The notes beneath the pieces were generated by a model that saw only the letters and a list, made by a program, of their open reading frames with translations, was not told the origin of the DNA and did not search any database. Position numbers and translations under genes: made by a program. 64,000 bases of DNA from Sulfuritalea sp. (lineage in GTDB: Bacteria > Pseudomonadota > Gammaproteobacteria > Burkholderiales > Rhodocyclaceae): the NCBI GenBank assembly GCA_016716965.1, contig JADJUP010000053.1:62001-126000 (forward strand), in the 5' to 3' direction. Each line of letters begins with the position of its first letter. Position 1 is the stretch's first letter. Positions 55,116 to 64,000 of this stretch are shown piece after piece.

Positions 55116-57144
55116 TGTGCCTTTGTTTCGGGGGCACCAGACCCAGTGATTGGGCTCGTATTCGCGCCGGAACGGATGTCCTCAACGCTACCCGGCAGTT
55201 TCGGAGGGGGCGCCTCACCGGGCATCTGCCTGTCACGCGCTTCAGGCTTGGACTGGTCCGCCTGCACTCGGCCGTAGTGCCGCAGGGCAATACTCTCCGT
55301 TGACGCCTCATCGCGAAGAACCTGCGGTCTCAGGAATACCATGAGGTTGGTTTTCGTACGCTTCCTCGTTTCGTAGCGAAAGAGCGCACCGAACAGGGGT
55401 ATGTCACCCAGCACCGGTACCTTTTCTTCACCCGCGCCGTAGTTGTCCTCGATGAGTCCTCCGAGAGCGATGATCCCCCCGTCCTCGACAAGCACGGTGG
55501 AATCAATTGCCCGCTTGTTGGTAACAGGCCCAAGCGTGTTGCTTGTGGAGTTGACGGACGACACCTCCTGGGATATTTGCACCTTGACCGTACCCCCTTC
55601 GCTGATCTGAGGTTTCACCTTCAAACTAAGCCCAACATCGCGCCGTTCTATCGTCTGAAATGGCGTCGGAGTCAGCGAAGATCCAGTTTGCGCGTACTGT
55701 CCGGTGACAAAGGGAAGATTCTGTCCTATGACAATCTTCCCTTCCTCGTTATCGAGAGTGATCAGGTTGGGCGTAGACAGTATGTTCGCATTGGCCTCGG
55801 TCTCGAGGAAACGGGCCAGAACCCCAAGACTCCCGGCCTTTGCCACTCCAATTGTCAAACCGGCGCCGGCCTTTGCCGATACCGCACCATTGATGATCTG
55901 CTGGCCCTTAGCCGCCGCAAAATTGGTCCCGGAAAGAAAGTCGCCGCCGTTGTCGCCGCACCGGCAAAACTTTGCCACTGAAAGCCCAGTTCCGTCGCCC
56001 TGTCAGCCGATATTTCGACGATTAGGGCCTCGATGAAAACTTGCGCCCGCCTACGGTCAAGCGCATCGATAACCCTGCGCAAATTATTGAATACCGGCTC
56101 CGGAGCCACGATGATCAGAGAGTTCGTCGTTGCGTCGGCTTGGATTGAGCTCCCCTTTACAAAGCCACTTCCCGATGAAGATAAAGGTCCAGCCGCTGTC
56201 GCCCCTCCCCCTGCTACCGCCTGCGCAACAATCGCACCACCGTTGGTATCACCGGACAATATCGCGCGTAAAGTCTGAGCCAACTTAACCGCTTCCGCAT
56301 TCTTCAACGTTATGACATGGATATTGCCTGAAACCACCGGTGCTTGGTCGATTTCGTTGAGCAAGGTCCTGATGCGACCTAACACCACACTACTCTCGGC
56401 GCGCACTACGACGCTATTGCTCTGCGAATCCACCACGATCGCTGCACGCTGCCCGGGATCGGCTGAGGTTGCAGCGGCGCCTTCGACAAACAGCTTGGAC
56501 AACAAACTTCCAGCATCGGTAGCCGCTATATGCTTTAGACGAAACACGGCAGTATTGTCATTTCCACCCTGCTCAATCGACGCAATGACCTTTTCAAGTC
56601 GCTTGATATTGTCTGCGTAGTCGGTCACCACCAGCGTGTTGTTTGCAGGGTAGACATTGATCGCATTATTTGCTGTAACTAGCGGCCTGAGTATGGGAAC
56701 GAGCTGTGCGGCGGATTCCCCACGTATTGCAAATACCCTGGTAACTAGCCGATATTCGCCCGAGGCACTTTGAGTCGTCGTCGGTATGGCATGGGTCTTT
56801 GCGTCAGCCTCGGGAATGATCTTGGTAACGCCTGTTCCATTACCTTCGACGACTGTAAAGCCCTGCAAACGCAATGCCGAGATCAGTATCGGATAGGCCA
56901 GTTCCGGCGCGATGGGGCTTGATGAAACAACGTTAATGGTTCCTTTGACTCGAGGATCCAGGACAAAATTCCGCCCGGAAATAATGGATACCGCCTTCAC
57001 CACCGACTCGATATCCGTATTGACGAAATTCAGTGCAATCTTCTCTTTCTCGACCGGTGCCGCACTGGAAACCCCGGAGAGAAGGACAAGCACAAAAGCA
57101 AAATTGCCCAAGACCTTGCCGATCGAACCTGGCCGCCGCCCCAC
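55112..57144 (-). CDS. gspD: Type II secretion system secretin GspD (one frameshift)
   Basis: About 678 codons. The first frame (start 57144) has a signal peptide, then N0 (IALNFVNTDIESVVKAVSIISGRNFVLDP) and N1-N3 domains to GFQWQSFAGA. The second frame resumes with GGDFLSGTNFAAAKGQQIINGAVS and the secretin core (VPVLGDIPLFGALFRYETRKRTKTNLMVFLRPQVL) with a Pro-rich tail. One base is missing between about 55945 and 55962. The secretin forms the outer membrane exit pore. No pilotin gene is seen nearby. Confidence 0.92.
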
Positions 57145-57154
57145 ATTGTGTTCA

Positions 57155-57605
57155 TCATTTTTTAGTCGCGAGCCTCAGGTTGATTATTTGTCCGCGCCGT
57201 GTCAGCTCGACGTAATCGCTGGCCACCCGAGACAAAATGACGTCGGGTACGACTTCCTGCCCAACTCTAGCCGTCACTGTTTTTCTACCCTCAATCAAGA
57301 TAATTGCCAGTCCGCGCTTTGCATTGCCAGACGAGACAATCCCAGCCAGAATCATTTGCGCTGTATCGGATATTGAAGGTACCGAACCGCTACCCCCCCC
57401 GTTACTCCAAAAAATGCCGGGCCTGAACCTGACTGGCCAGCTTGTCCGGCCTGCCCTCGGCAACAAATGGCGGCAACGGAGACGAGTGAAACATGATCAC
57501 CCATGACCAGTAGGCGAATAGCGATGCAAATCCACTGACAATAACCACCAGTGTCACCAAGGAGCCAACCCGAACACCTTGTAACCTGATATTGCCGATT
57601 CGCAT
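57155..57605 (-). CDS. gspC: Type II secretion system protein GspC (one frameshift)
   Basis: About 150 codons from ATG 57605. A membrane helix at about 14-36 (SLVTLVVIVSGFASLFAYWSWVIMF) is followed by a Pro-rich stretch. The HR domain resumes in another frame (VPSISDTAQMILAGIVSSGNAKRGLAIILIEGRKTVTARVGQEVVPDVILSRVASDYVELTRRG). The frame changes at the T6 run (57409-57414 on plus); one base too many there explains it. There is no PDZ domain, so this is a short GspC. First gene of gspC-N, linking inner membrane platform and secretin. Confidence 0.82.
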
Positions 57606-57800
57606 TTCCCTACCTCGCGCAGTAAATACTCTTGCGTTCGATTGTCCTTCAATTCCAAACTGCTTGGTAGCGCGAGATAAGCGCGAAAAACCCGCCGTAG
57701 CGAAGTTTTTGGGTGGAATCACAGCACCCTGGTCAATCGGTACCAGCTTACCTCCCTGGAATTGACCCGGATTCCGTGCCTGAATCCAGAACCGCGCCGC

Positions 57801-58664
57801 TCAAGCGTCTTGCTTCAGTCGATTGAGTTTCTCGACAGCCTGGGCGCGATTGGACGCGTCAAGCTTTCTAAAAATACGCTGCAAATGGTTCTTCACGGTA
57901 AATGCGCTGATATTCAGAATCATGGCGACTTCGAAATTGGTTTTGCCGATACGCACCCACTCCATGATTTCAACTTCCCGCTGACTCAGACCGGACGAAT
58001 CCCCAGCTTCCTCCTTCACAGTAGCGCTTGCACCGCCGTCATCGGCCTGAACCGGGAGATGCGATACCTGCCGCAGGCTGTGATCGAGATAGGGAAGGAA
58101 AAATCTAAGACTGCGCCGAAAAACCGTATCGGAAAGATCTTGTGTACTCAGGAACACGTAAATGCATTCGAGCTTTCCGCGTTGGTCACTAAATCCATGG
58201 ACCAAGCTTGAACGCATGCCACCCAAAAGCTTTGCCGCATCCCTATCGCAGCGCTGACATACAAAAGAGAAACCATCTTCCACAGAATCGCTGAGGGCCG
58301 CATAAGGGCGACACCTATGGCCATGCCAGCGATCCCGCATGTTCAGCAGGAACGGGAACGCCCCGCAATGCTTGGGGCCCATCGTTTCGCTGCATTCAAC
58401 GCAAAGAGACACGGTGGATTGATTCGCGTTGCCAAAGCCATACCTTCCCTCCTTCCGCAGGAAAGGTGATGCAGAAAGAATATTGAAGGTGATATTGTTA
58501 GCTGCGAAATCGCCCCACGCGGCTACAAGGACTTCATGAGGGAGGAAGTTCTGGACATCGCCCTGAAGCCATTGAACCAAATCGCTGTGATCCCTTATGC
58601 GTAACGACGCCTCCGCAGTTTGCAGAATTCCAATTCCGTCGTTGTAAATATTTACATCACGCAT
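57801..58664 (-). CDS. LuxR-family regulator, EpsA-like (exopolysaccharide/XrtB-associated)
   Basis: About 287 residues from ATG 58664 (MRDVNIYNDGIGILQTAEASLRIRDH); the frame is open 69 bp further. The N-terminal ~210 residues resemble the sensor part of the EpsA regulators found with PEP-CTERM/exosortase B polysaccharide loci. The C-terminal LuxR helix-turn-helix is LSQREVEIMEWVRIGKTNFEVAMILNISAFTVKNHLQRIFRKLDASNRAQAVEK. It likely controls the neighbouring exopolysaccharide genes. It precedes gspC on the same strand by about 195 bp, so read-through or co-regulation is possible but unproven. Confidence 0.72.
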   Translation of the reverse strand: MRDVNIYNDGIGILQTAEASLRIRDHSDLVQWLQGDVQNFLPHEVLVAAWGDFAANNITFNILSASPFLRKEGRYGFGNANQSTVSLCVECSETMGPKHCGAFPFLLNMRDRWHGHRCRPYAALSDSVEDGFSFVCQRCDRDAAKLLGGMRSSLVHGFSDQRGKLECIYVFLSTQDLSDTVFRRSLRFFLPYLDHSLRQVSHLPVQADDGGASATVKEEAGDSSGLSQREVEIMEWVRIGKTNFEVAMILNISAFTVKNHLQRIFRKLDASNRAQAVEKLNRLKQDA

Positions 58665-59508
58665 AACGAGCTGGCGGGTACCGGTGGGAGAGGTGCGCGT
58701 ACCAGGGACATGACCCACCCAGTACAAAGCCAAACGGAATACCTAAAACACGAAATCCGGCTTCGCCGCAATTGGTCAAGCCAAACCTACCAATTGATGC
58801 AAAACCAAAGCGCAGGGGCATACGCTCACTGCTTCTCAACGCCAAAGCACCACCGTTACACAATGGCAACTCCCTTGATCCAAATTTCACCCAACCACCG
58901 TCTTCACACAATCCAAAACAGGAAATGCGCTTCCAAATGGCCCATTCTTTCCAGCAACCTATACTCGGAATACAAGTACACTCAAGCACCGCATCAAGCA
59001 CAAAAAATACAATAAATACCGATCACACACGTTACAACATACGGATTTCGAAGGTCATTTAAAAACGATCGATCATGCAAATATCACCAATGCATCATAA
59101 GCGAAACCGCCAACCCGGCAATGCTGATCAATGAAACAGCCACTGATTTGCCGACCTGAGCAGCGTATCGCTCACACAGGGAAAGTATTCGAAGTTGAAC
59201 CTGCTAGCGGCAAGTCCACAACTCAAATTTATTGTAAATGACTCAAAGTATCAAATAACTCTCATTGCACCAAATTCTCCAACGCCAATGTTACGCACGA
59301 TGACAGAAAATACCAAGCCTGCGATGACAATCTTCGCTGCCGGAAATTGCCGCAGCCTCTTGTTTGATAGTAGTTGAATTCTCTGGTCGACCTGAGACAA
59401 AATTGGCAGCATCCCGATCAATCAGATGGAAAATCTGCACCAAAAGTGGTAAGTTTGTTCAAGTTGAGCAAGCACCCATTACTTTTTTGGAAAGCTATAC
59501 CGTCGATA
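58665..59508. other. Gene-free, AT-rich 844-bp region between the LuxR-type and cNMP-binding genes
   Basis: No supported gene on either strand. The base composition drops clearly below that of the neighbours (around 58960-59350 many A/T runs). It probably contains the divergent promoters of the EpsA-like regulator and the cyclic-nucleotide-binding gene. No clear sigma-70 or sigma-54 promoter with correct spacing was found. Confidence 0.5.
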
Positions 59509-60089
59509 ATGCCATCTGATGCGAACGTGAAGCATCCCCGCGAGGAGATGCCCAGCATCAACCTGAGCAGACCACTTTTGTCAGCTCTGGAGGGCTTTGC
59601 CAGCTTGGGTAGCGCGTCCAGATATGAAGACGAGATACTCGGCATCATTGATCACATAACATTGTTTGAAGACCTCCGGCACTCGGAGGTTTCTCAACTT
59701 TGTTCGAAGATGGAATGCTTCTGCGCCAACCGGGGCGATGTGATCATGAGGGAAAATGAAGACGGCGACTTTCTAGTGATAGTTCTCACTGGACAAGTTG
59801 CTGTCGTAAAGCAGGGGCCGCAGGAGAGGAAAAGCAACTCGCAATTGTAGGGCCCGGTGCCTCCCTGGGAGAAATGTCCCTGATCAATGGCAAGCCAAGG
59901 TTCGCCACTTGCATCGCAAGGGAGCCAACGGATATTGCCGTTCTTACGCGAGATACGATTTACGACATTCTCGTGTTGCACCCTTCGCTGGGCAACAAGA
60001 TATTGTTAATACTCTTGCAAATTACGTCCCAACGTTTGCGTGAGACAAGCGACAGGCTCCTGCCATTTCTGGGTGGTGCGGCTATTTAA
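59509..60089 (+). CDS. Cyclic nucleotide-binding domain protein (one frameshift)
   Basis: About 193 codons. The start is uncertain: ATG 59509 was chosen, with ATG 59548 after GAGGAG as an alternative. The first frame has LFEDLRHSEVSQLCSKMECFCANRGDVIMRENEDGDFLVIVLTGQVAVVKQ, the first half of a CRP-type cNMP domain. The second frame resumes with EKQLAIVGPGASLGEMSLINGKPRFATCIA, the phosphate-binding cassette region, and ITSQRLRETSDRLL. One base is missing near 59815-59825. There is no DNA-binding helix-turn-helix, so it is a stand-alone sensor domain. It is probably part of the exopolysaccharide locus. Confidence 0.72.
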
Positions 60090-60194
60090 CAGCTTCAGCC
60101 AACCCTGCCTGAAGTCTCAGTAGGTAATGCGCGAACAACAATCTTGGAATGCCCTTTGAGCTGAGCCTTCTACGGCCATCAAACAACCTTGAAT

Positions 60195-60728
60195 TTACGT
60201 CAAGGTCAAGGCCTTCAAGATCAGGTCAATGCTGTCCTCCGGCGCTTGACCGGAGGGTAGCAGGTGTACCTCCGGAGATTCCGGCGCTTCATAGGGGCTG
60301 TCGATCCCGGTAAAATTCTTCAGTTCGCCCCTCCTCGCCTTCGCGTAAAGCCCCTTTGTATCGCGTCGCTCGCATTCATCCAGTGGCGTATCGACGAATA
60401 CCTCCACGAATTCGCCATCCGCAAATAGTTCGCGCGCCATACGTCGCTCGCTGCGGAACGGTGAGATGAAACTGACCAGCACGATCAGGCCTGCATCCAC
60501 CATCAATTTCGCCACCTCCGCAATCCGCCGAATATTCTCCACTCGGTCGGCTTCCGTAAACCCAAGGTCGCGATTCAGTCCATGACGAACATTGTCACCA
60601 TCGAGCAAATACGTGTGCTTCTTATCGGCAAAAAGTCGCTTTTCCAGAAGATTGGCCAAAGTGGACTTTCCCGAACCCGACAAGCCGGTGAAACCAGATG
60701 CATTTTTGGCTGCTGACCCTTCTGCGCC
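60195..60728 (-). CDS. cysC: Adenylylsulfate kinase (CysC) domain, open and intact
   Basis: About 178 codons without a break. P-loop GLSGSGKSTLANLLEKRL, then DGDNVRHGLNRDLGFTEADRVENIRR, SFISPFRSERRMAR, FVDTPLDECERRDTKGLYAKARRGELKNFTGIDSPYEAPE. This is a complete APS kinase making PAPS from adenylylsulfate and ATP. It is the 3' part of the CysNC-like gene; the linker at 60700-60730 is where the last frameshift lies. It could supply activated sulfate for sulfating a polysaccharide (inference). Confidence 0.85.
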   Translation of the reverse strand, partial: GAEGSAAKNASGFTGLSGSGKSTLANLLEKRLFADKKHTYLLDGDNVRHGLNRDLGFTEADRVENIRRIAEVAKLMVDAGLIVLVSFISPFRSERRMARELFADGEFVEVFVDTPLDECERRDTKGLYAKARRGELKNFTGIDSPYEAPESPEVHLLPSGQAPEDSIDLILKALTLT

Positions 60729-62033
60729 GAATGGACGGCCTTGCCTAGCTCAAGTGCCTGCCAGTGGATATTGCTCGCTCGACGGAGCGCGAAATCGATC
60801 CTGCCAGCACCTACGGTTTCGAAAGTAAACTTGTCAATCAGAAAAAAGCTGCCAAGCTGGCGATCGTAACCCTTCGGCTCGAATCCACCGGCAAGCTGGT
60901 CGACAGGGTTACCCTGGCGATGTCATTCAGATTGAGTACTTTTGCGGCGAGATGCGCACCAGTATCCATATCCTCACGATACTTGATGTCAGTTATGGTG
61001 GCCGTAACCTCCCGATATCCGATCTTCAGAAGATACTGCCGGCCCGGCGACATGGCATGCTTTGCCGTCCACAGCAAATTAGCCTCGAACTGGTCTGCAA
61101 CCTCGGTCGATGCGCCAGCGGCGACCACGACGTCACCACGAGTCGCATCAAGTTCGTCTGTGAAAATCAGCCCAACGGTATCGCCCATCCTCCGCGCACT
61201 CTACTTCGTCGAGCCCATCGATTATGGCCTTGACCCACGTTTGCGCCCCATCGGCAGCACCGCACCCTGTCCCCAACGCGCAGGTCCCCGGTGGAAATTC
61301 GTCCGCCGAAGCCAGAATAATCCAGTTCTCGGCTAACTTTTTGTATGACCATCCGGAATGCGGTTCGAGTGCAATTCTTCTCGTCTTCGGACCGCAAATC
61401 TACCGTGTCGAGATACTCCAGGAGACGTGGGCCTGCATACCACGACGGGGATGCATTCTCCATTGCGCCATCACTGTCATCCAGCGCGGCGAATGGAATG
61501 GCCTTTAGACTACAAAATCCGAGGTCATCCGCGAAGTCGCTGAATTCAGCCACGATGGCATTAAACCTTGCCTCTTCGATCGCCGATTTTCCCGTCAAAT
61601 CCACTGCCAGAACAATGTGGCGAATGCCCATTATCGAGACGATTCGGCTGTCGCGGCGGATACGTGCCATTACAGGGTTGCTTGCGTCGACCACTATCAC
61701 GGCGAGGTCTGCGGTTGCCGATCCAATAGCCAAATTGCAGAGCCAAACGCTCGTCGTCTCTCGGATCTGCTAGGAGCAACCTGCGCCTGCCTGTTTCGAT
61801 TTCCGATAGGCTACGTCTATCCTGGTGTCCAGACTGCGCAGATCCTGCTGGTCAGTTGCTAGTGAAGTCTGTGACGTTACATCCTGCTGAAAACCAAACC
61901 TGTCGAATCCGTTGTCCGGGATACTACAATGGTCAACCGCTCTGCAGCCATTTGCGCGAACCATGTCAGCTATTAACCGGCCCCCTACATCGCCATGAAT
62001 CCCGCAGACGACGAAGCGCAGAACGTCCTTCAT
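60195..62033 (-). pseudogene. CysNC-like gene: degenerate ATP-sulfurylase GTPase half fused to adenylylsulfate kinase
   Basis: Pieces in at least four frames match CysNC in order. MKDVLRFVVCGIHGDVGGRLIADMV corresponds to the P-loop region, then IDVAYR, then ATADLAVIVVDA, GIRHIVLAV and RPGDRV-like LRVGDRVRC. Elongation-factor-type beta-barrels follow (DELDATRGDVVVAAGASTEVADQFEANLLW, YLLKIGYREVTATIT, NIHWQALELGKAV), and last the intact CysC kinase. Breaks lie near 61780, 61740, 61200, 60890 and 60700. GTPase motifs are replaced: GKST is missing from G1, DPPGHE reads DPRDDE, and NKMD is gone. This suggests decay, or a non-GTPase relative, in addition to indels. It lies divergent to the glycosylphosphotransferase gene. 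Confidence 0.7.
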
Positions 62034-62093
62034 ACCGAATCTTCCATTCGCGCGGCGAGGTACATTTTTTTCAGATTTCTCATTCGCTTTCAC

Positions 62094-62422
62094 AGTCCCG
62101 CCGTTTACGTTGCATCCATCCGAAGATGTTCAAACAGGCGAACCGCTATCGCCGAATAACCGAGCCTTGATCAAACCCGGAAAATTGCGAAGCCGAAAGT
62201 ACTCGCGTTCGCAAAGGAAGCAAATTTCACAGTAGAAATAGTATCAGCCATCGCTGGATGCCCTATCCCTCCAACAACGAAAATTCGAAGGAAACTCAGT
62301 CTGCGCTTGGCCGAAAGCGACGAGAGTTCGCTACAATGCACGGATGCGTTTACTTCCCATTTCTCAGCGGCTTGGCGCTCGAGCCTGCCTGAGTCGGTTC
62401 CCTTTTTTCCGTTGGGCTTGAC
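62094..62422. other. Divergent intergenic region with a possible P-loop-like remnant on the minus strand
   Basis: No complete gene. A minus-strand frame from about 62360 to 62171 reads LSFLRIFVVGGIGHPAMADTI near its start. This resembles the beginning of the CysN-like frame 250 bp further on (LRFVVCGIHGD...LIADMV). It may be a remnant or duplicated first exon-like piece of the degenerate CysN gene. Otherwise promoter DNA for both directions is expected here. Confidence 0.35.
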
Positions 62423-63848
62423 ATGTTCCTGACTCCTGGAACTGGGCGCTCGATATTGCAGCGTCGCAGTAGTGTAAACAATACGCTTCCAGGCAATTCT
62501 GGATGGATTGGCCGTACTTGGTGTCGCGTATCTACTGATCGGCATCCACATCGGCGAGATCACGACCGACTACACGATCATGGTCCTACTCCTGCTGGGT
62601 GCGCTTTCGGTCGCCTACGACCACTATGCCATCTATCGCGGCAACGTAAACCTTACCCGCAAGGTTTACGCCCTGTTCAAGGCCTGGGTCGCCAGTTTCG
62701 CCTTCCTGTTTATCCTGGCCTTTCTCACAAAGCAAAGCGAGCACTACTCAGGAGTACTCGTGGGCCAGCTTTTTCTCGAGGGTTCGCGTCTCAGTTAGTG
62801 CTCCATCTGCTGATGCGTGCCTTGCGAAGCACCATACTGAGCATACCCAAAAGCCCGAGAACGCACTGATTATCGGCACCGGGCGGCTCGCCAACTCCCT
62901 CTATCAAAAAATCTCTGCAAATCCCTGGATGGATACCCATGTTCTGGGATGTGTGCAGATAAAAAACGAGAAGCCCCCGCCACGACTGATCCAGCCGGTC
63001 CGGGCGCAAGCACCCTCCACTGCTGGGCAGTATCGAGGAACTCGATGAACTTATCGAGCGCAACGCCGTGCGAACCGTGTATTTTCGTAACACCACTGGA
63101 TACGGCCGAGGTAATCGAGGATCTCTACTTCAATTTGCTGGACAAGCACATGACCGTACATTGGATTCCCGACATATTTTCCTTGCGCCTGGTGAATCAC
63201 AGCGTACGGGAAATCGCGGGTATCCCGGTAACCACCCTGTCGGAAACCCCACTCACCGGCACGCGCCTGCTGATCAAGAGTGCAGAAGACTTATCGGTCC
63301 TCTCAGCACTCATTCTCACGCTCATTGCTCCGCTGTTGCTGATGATCGCGATCGCCATCAAGCTGGACAGTCCAGGTCGTTTTCTTCCGGACCCCGCTTT
63401 GTGGGCTGGAACGGCAAGATATTCGAATCTGGAAGTTCGCAGCATGCATGTGCATAAGGTTGAAAATGGCGTCATTCAACAAGCTCAAAGAACGACCGCG
63501 TGTCTGCGTCGGAGCCTTCATTCGACGCACCAGCCTCGACGAACTGCCACAGGTTTTCAATGTCCTGGCTGGAGAAATGTCCCTGGTAGGTCCGCGGCCG
63601 CACGCTATCCAGCACGATGAGGAATATTCACGCCGCATTGCCGATTACTTCGCCCGCCACAACATCAAGCCGGAAGCATAACGAGGCTTGCCCAAGTCCG
63701 CAGTTACCGGGGTGAAACAAGAGATATCGAACAAATGATCCATGGAGTCGAATCGATATCGAGTACATCAACAACTGGTCGCTAGAGTCCTCGACCTATC
63801 CATTCTGCTACGGACCGCAACGGCGCTGACCGGAAAAATGCTTATTAA
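62423..63848 (+). pseudogene. Polyprenyl glycosylphosphotransferase (undecaprenyl-phosphate sugar transferase), many frameshifts
   Basis: About 475 codons spread over three frames. The order is MFLTPGTGRSILQRRSS, a membrane region (LAVLGVAYLLIGIHIGEITTDYTIMVLLLLGAL), an NAD-like fold (ENALIIGTGRLANSLYQ), a fifth helix (LILTLIAPLLLMIAIAIKLDSPG) and the catalytic part (VGAFIRRTSLDELPQVFNVLAGEMSLVGPRP, NIKP, DIEYINNWS). The family ending GKNAY-stop is recovered at 63848 if one A is added to the A-run at 63834-63838. Breaks lie near 62490, 62775, 62860, 63030-63080, 63390, 63500, 63680 and later. It transfers a sugar-1-phosphate to undecaprenyl phosphate, the first step of exopolysaccharide repeat synthesis. 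Conserved residues survive between breaks, which argues for sequence errors. Confidence 0.8.
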
Positions 63849-64000
63849 ACATAGCAGTGTGGAATTTATCGCTGTATCAGGCTCCATCCGCTCGCCCCTA
63901 CAAACCCTATTACTTTCGGCGTTAGTCCGAGCAGGCCATGCGCTCATAGCTGGAAGATTTTATAAAGTAGGCCATAGGAACTTGTTGGTCAGAGCAGTGC
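63849..64000. other. No feature seen
   Basis: 152 bp to the window edge with no supported gene, repeat or regulatory signal. Confidence 0.4.

Noticed and set aside
58755..58800. TTGGC..TTGC-like string as a sigma-54 promoter upstream of the EpsA-like gene
   Set aside because: The GG to GC spacing is one base too long for a sigma-54 site.
1..64000. CRISPR arrays, insertion sequences, integrase genes, phage genes, rRNA
   Set aside because: Looked for on both strands; none seen. The only tandem repeats are in the adhesin, and the dispersed 21-bp motif is not arranged as an array.

Overview
This 64 kb window is GC-rich chromosomal DNA from a Gram-negative proteobacterium, most likely a betaproteobacterium of the Rhodocyclales / 'Candidatus Accumulibacter' kind. 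That placement is inferred from gene order and protein flavour (surE-pcm-nlpD-rpoS, thrS-infC-rpmI-rplT-pheS-pheT-ihfA-merR, dapA-bamC, a complete gspC-N set, an EpsA-like regulator beside exopolysaccharide genes). No rRNA is present, so the genus is not proven.

Layout. (1) 1-19.6 kb, minus strand: an operon for surface display of a giant adhesin. Its order is TolC-like outer membrane protein, MotB-like protein, HlyD-like adaptor, MotA/TolQ-like protein, then an adhesin of more than 4,790 codons that leaves the window on the left. The adhesin has VCBS/cadherin-like arrays followed by RTX calcium-binding repeats. The ABC exporter is not in the window. (2) 20.0-28 kb: household genes (BI-1/YccA membrane protein, rlmD, a Pro-Ala lipoprotein, an MBL hydrolase, bamC, dapA, an HDAC-like deacetylase). 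(3) 27.9-37.5 kb: moxR-DUF58-transglutaminase-mltB facing rpoS-nlpD-pcm-surE, then a FemAB/GNAT-like acyltransferase and a small conserved gene. (4) 37.7-45.3 kb: tRNA-Pro(GGG) and the translation cluster merR-ihfA-pheT-pheS-rplT-rpmI-infC-thrS, with infC starting at AUC. (5) 45.4-47.1 kb: an NTF2-like protein, a very small membrane protein and an outer-membrane beta-barrel protein. (6) 47.2-57.6 kb: a full type II secretion operon, gspC to gspN, lacking only a prepilin peptidase. (7) 57.8-64 kb: remains or the beginning of an exopolysaccharide locus: LuxR-type EpsA-like regulator, cyclic-nucleotide-binding protein, CysN/CysC-like gene and a polyprenyl glycosylphosphotransferase.

Three things stand out. 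First, a 21-bp motif (AGTCGGCGCTGRC, three variable bases, ACGGC) occurs ungapped at six unrelated places plus inside the adhesin repeats, on both strands, in coding and non-coding DNA. Second, the adhesin operon pairs a type I secretion system with a MotA/MotB-like channel, as in the Salmonella SPI-4 (Sii) system. Third, single-base indels break the adhesin, pheT, thrS, gspC, gspD and nearly every gene after 59.8 kb. Because pheT and thrS are essential and several breaks lie in homopolymers, many of these are probably sequence errors. The CysN half of the CysNC-like gene, however, has also lost its GTPase motifs by substitution, which indel errors do not explain.
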